From Dehalococcoidia bacterium (GTDB lineage: Bacteria; Chloroflexota; Dehalococcoidia; DSTF01; JALHUB01), in the NCBI GenBank assembly GCA_022865685.1, contig JALHUB010000311.1, positions 1 through 5,942 of the forward strand: a stretch of DNA of 5,942 bases, in the 5' to 3' direction. Position 1 is the stretch's first letter; each line of letters starts with the position of its first letter. Shown piece after piece: positions 5,512 through 5,942 of this stretch. Below the pieces are notes generated by a model that worked only from the letters and a program-made list of their open reading frames with translations, was not told the origin of the DNA and did not search any database. The position numbers and the translations under genes were made by a program.

Positions 5512-5942
5512 TTAGGAAGCTTCGAAGAAGACCGGGTTTGACCACGCGTAGTAGCGCCGGCCGCTCGACGAGTCGTACGAGGTGACCTCGATGCGGTAGT
5601 ACCCGGCGCCCGTCACGTTTTCCTTCAGCGTCTCCACGTAGGTCGCCGAGCCCGGGTTGACGGTCTTCATGATCTCGCCGTTCTTTATGACATCCACCTT
5701 CTCCACAATGACCGACGCGCTCTCCGAGTTCGCGCTTGCGTTCACGCTCACGCTCAAGGTGGCGCTATCGTGGACACGCGCCGTCTCGCCCATCAGCGCG
5801 CCGTCGACGCTGACGCGGAGACGTGCCCCGAGGAGGTGTGGCCCTCGGAGGCGAACCCGGACGGCTACGGCACGAAGCAGCCGGAGAACCTGGCCAGGTG
5901 GGTCGAATTCGTCCACGCGCAGGGCGGCATTGCCGTGCACGC
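5512..5942 (-). CDS. C-terminal fragment, possibly of a CehA/McbA-type metallohydrolase (credible only for 5512 to ~5811)
   Basis: The minus frame ends at TAA 5514-5512 and stays open to the right edge. Only the part from VSVDGALMGE onward (about 5811 down to 5512, ~100 residues) looks like real protein. It has beta-rich segments (TLSVSVNA, SVIVEKVDVIKNGEIMKTV, GYYRIEVTSYD) and ends in RRYYAWSNPVFFEAS. A closing pattern of YRIEV then AWSNP is what I recall at the C-terminus of CehA/McbA-family PHP metallohydrolases; this is a by-eye match. Codon third positions are about 90% G/C there. Upstream of ~5811 the same frame becomes Arg/Leu-rich and loses coding character, while the opposite strand gains it, so the gene seems broken or falsely joined. 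It is followed by the DUF3089 gene on the same strand after about 138 bp. Confidence -1.
   Translation of the reverse strand, partial: VHGNAALRVDEFDPPGQVLRLLRAVAVRVRLRGPHLLGARLRVSVDGALMGETARVHDSATLSVSVNASANSESASVIVEKVDVIKNGEIMKTVNPGSATYVETLKENVTGAGYYRIEVTSYDSSSGRRYYAWSNPVFFEAS
5812..5942 (+). pseudogene. Plus-strand fragment resembling the middle of a PHP-domain metallohydrolase (3' end off window)
   Basis: Frame 1 from about 5812 to the right edge encodes a protein-like stretch that begins DAETCPEEVWPSEANPDG and ends WVEFVHAQGGIAVHA. The ending matches the usual PHP-domain segment in which a strand after an Ala/Gly-Gly turn leads to the metal-binding His-x-His/AHP; the window stops at that point. 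All but two of about 43 codons end in G or C, against roughly 70% for the opposing minus frame, so this strand is the coding one here. There is no start codon with a ribosome binding site at the left end; the frame simply emerges from the antisense of the other fragment. It is therefore a fragment, whether of a disrupted gene or of an assembly joint. Confidence -1.

Noticed and set aside
5487..5897. 12-bp direct repeat GAACCTGGCCAG at 5487-5498 and 5886-5897 flanking the broken gene region
   Set aside because: About one 12-bp repeat is expected by chance in a window of this size, and no mobile-element structure goes with it.

Overview
The window looks like chromosomal DNA from a GC-rich free-living bacterium. 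Codon third positions are strongly G/C, and genes are preceded by Shine-Dalgarno sequences such as AAGGAGG and AGGAG. The gene mix (F420-type NADP reductase relative, DUF3089 lipoprotein, possible CehA/PHP metallohydrolase pieces, short-chain dehydrogenase, MarR regulator) would suit Chloroflexota (SAR202/Dehalococcoidia-like) or Actinomycetota. That placement is inference; no rRNA or phylogenetic marker is present.

Layout. (1) Positions 1-982, + strand: the 3' part of a membrane protein gene that enters from the left edge. Seven near-identical copies of a 27-bp unit plus one diverged copy encode a TIGTPPGGS-type stalk. This is followed by six consecutive histidines, a Gly/Ala linker, a membrane segment and a beta-rich C-terminal domain. 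A 74-residue membrane/coiled-coil protein follows after 31 bp (1014-1238), probably in the same operon. (2) 1424-2077, + strand: NADP-binding F420-reductase-family oxidoreductase behind a likely extended -10 promoter. (3) 2355-2861, - strand: MarR-family regulator with its own TTGACA promoter, convergent with (2). (4) 3261-4076, + strand: complete classical SDR, divergent from marR across a 399-bp gap and ending in a strong GC hairpin. (5) 4135-5373, - strand: secreted DUF3089 alpha/beta-hydrolase lipoprotein, convergent with the SDR. (6) 5512-5942: the C-terminal part of an enzyme-like protein on the - strand, abutting head-to-head a + strand stretch that reads like the middle of a PHP-domain protein. 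Coding signature switches strand near 5811, which suggests a rearrangement or a chimeric joint.

How the genes work together. The divergent marR/SDR pair is the only arrangement that suggests regulation: the MarR protein may control itself and the dehydrogenase. The F420-reductase-like enzyme and the SDR are both nicotinamide-dependent redox enzymes, but nothing in the sequence ties them to one pathway. I found no RNA genes, transposase, CRISPR array or recognised defence system. The points most worth a second look are the tandem-repeat/His6 membrane protein at the left edge and the strand-switch junction at the right edge.
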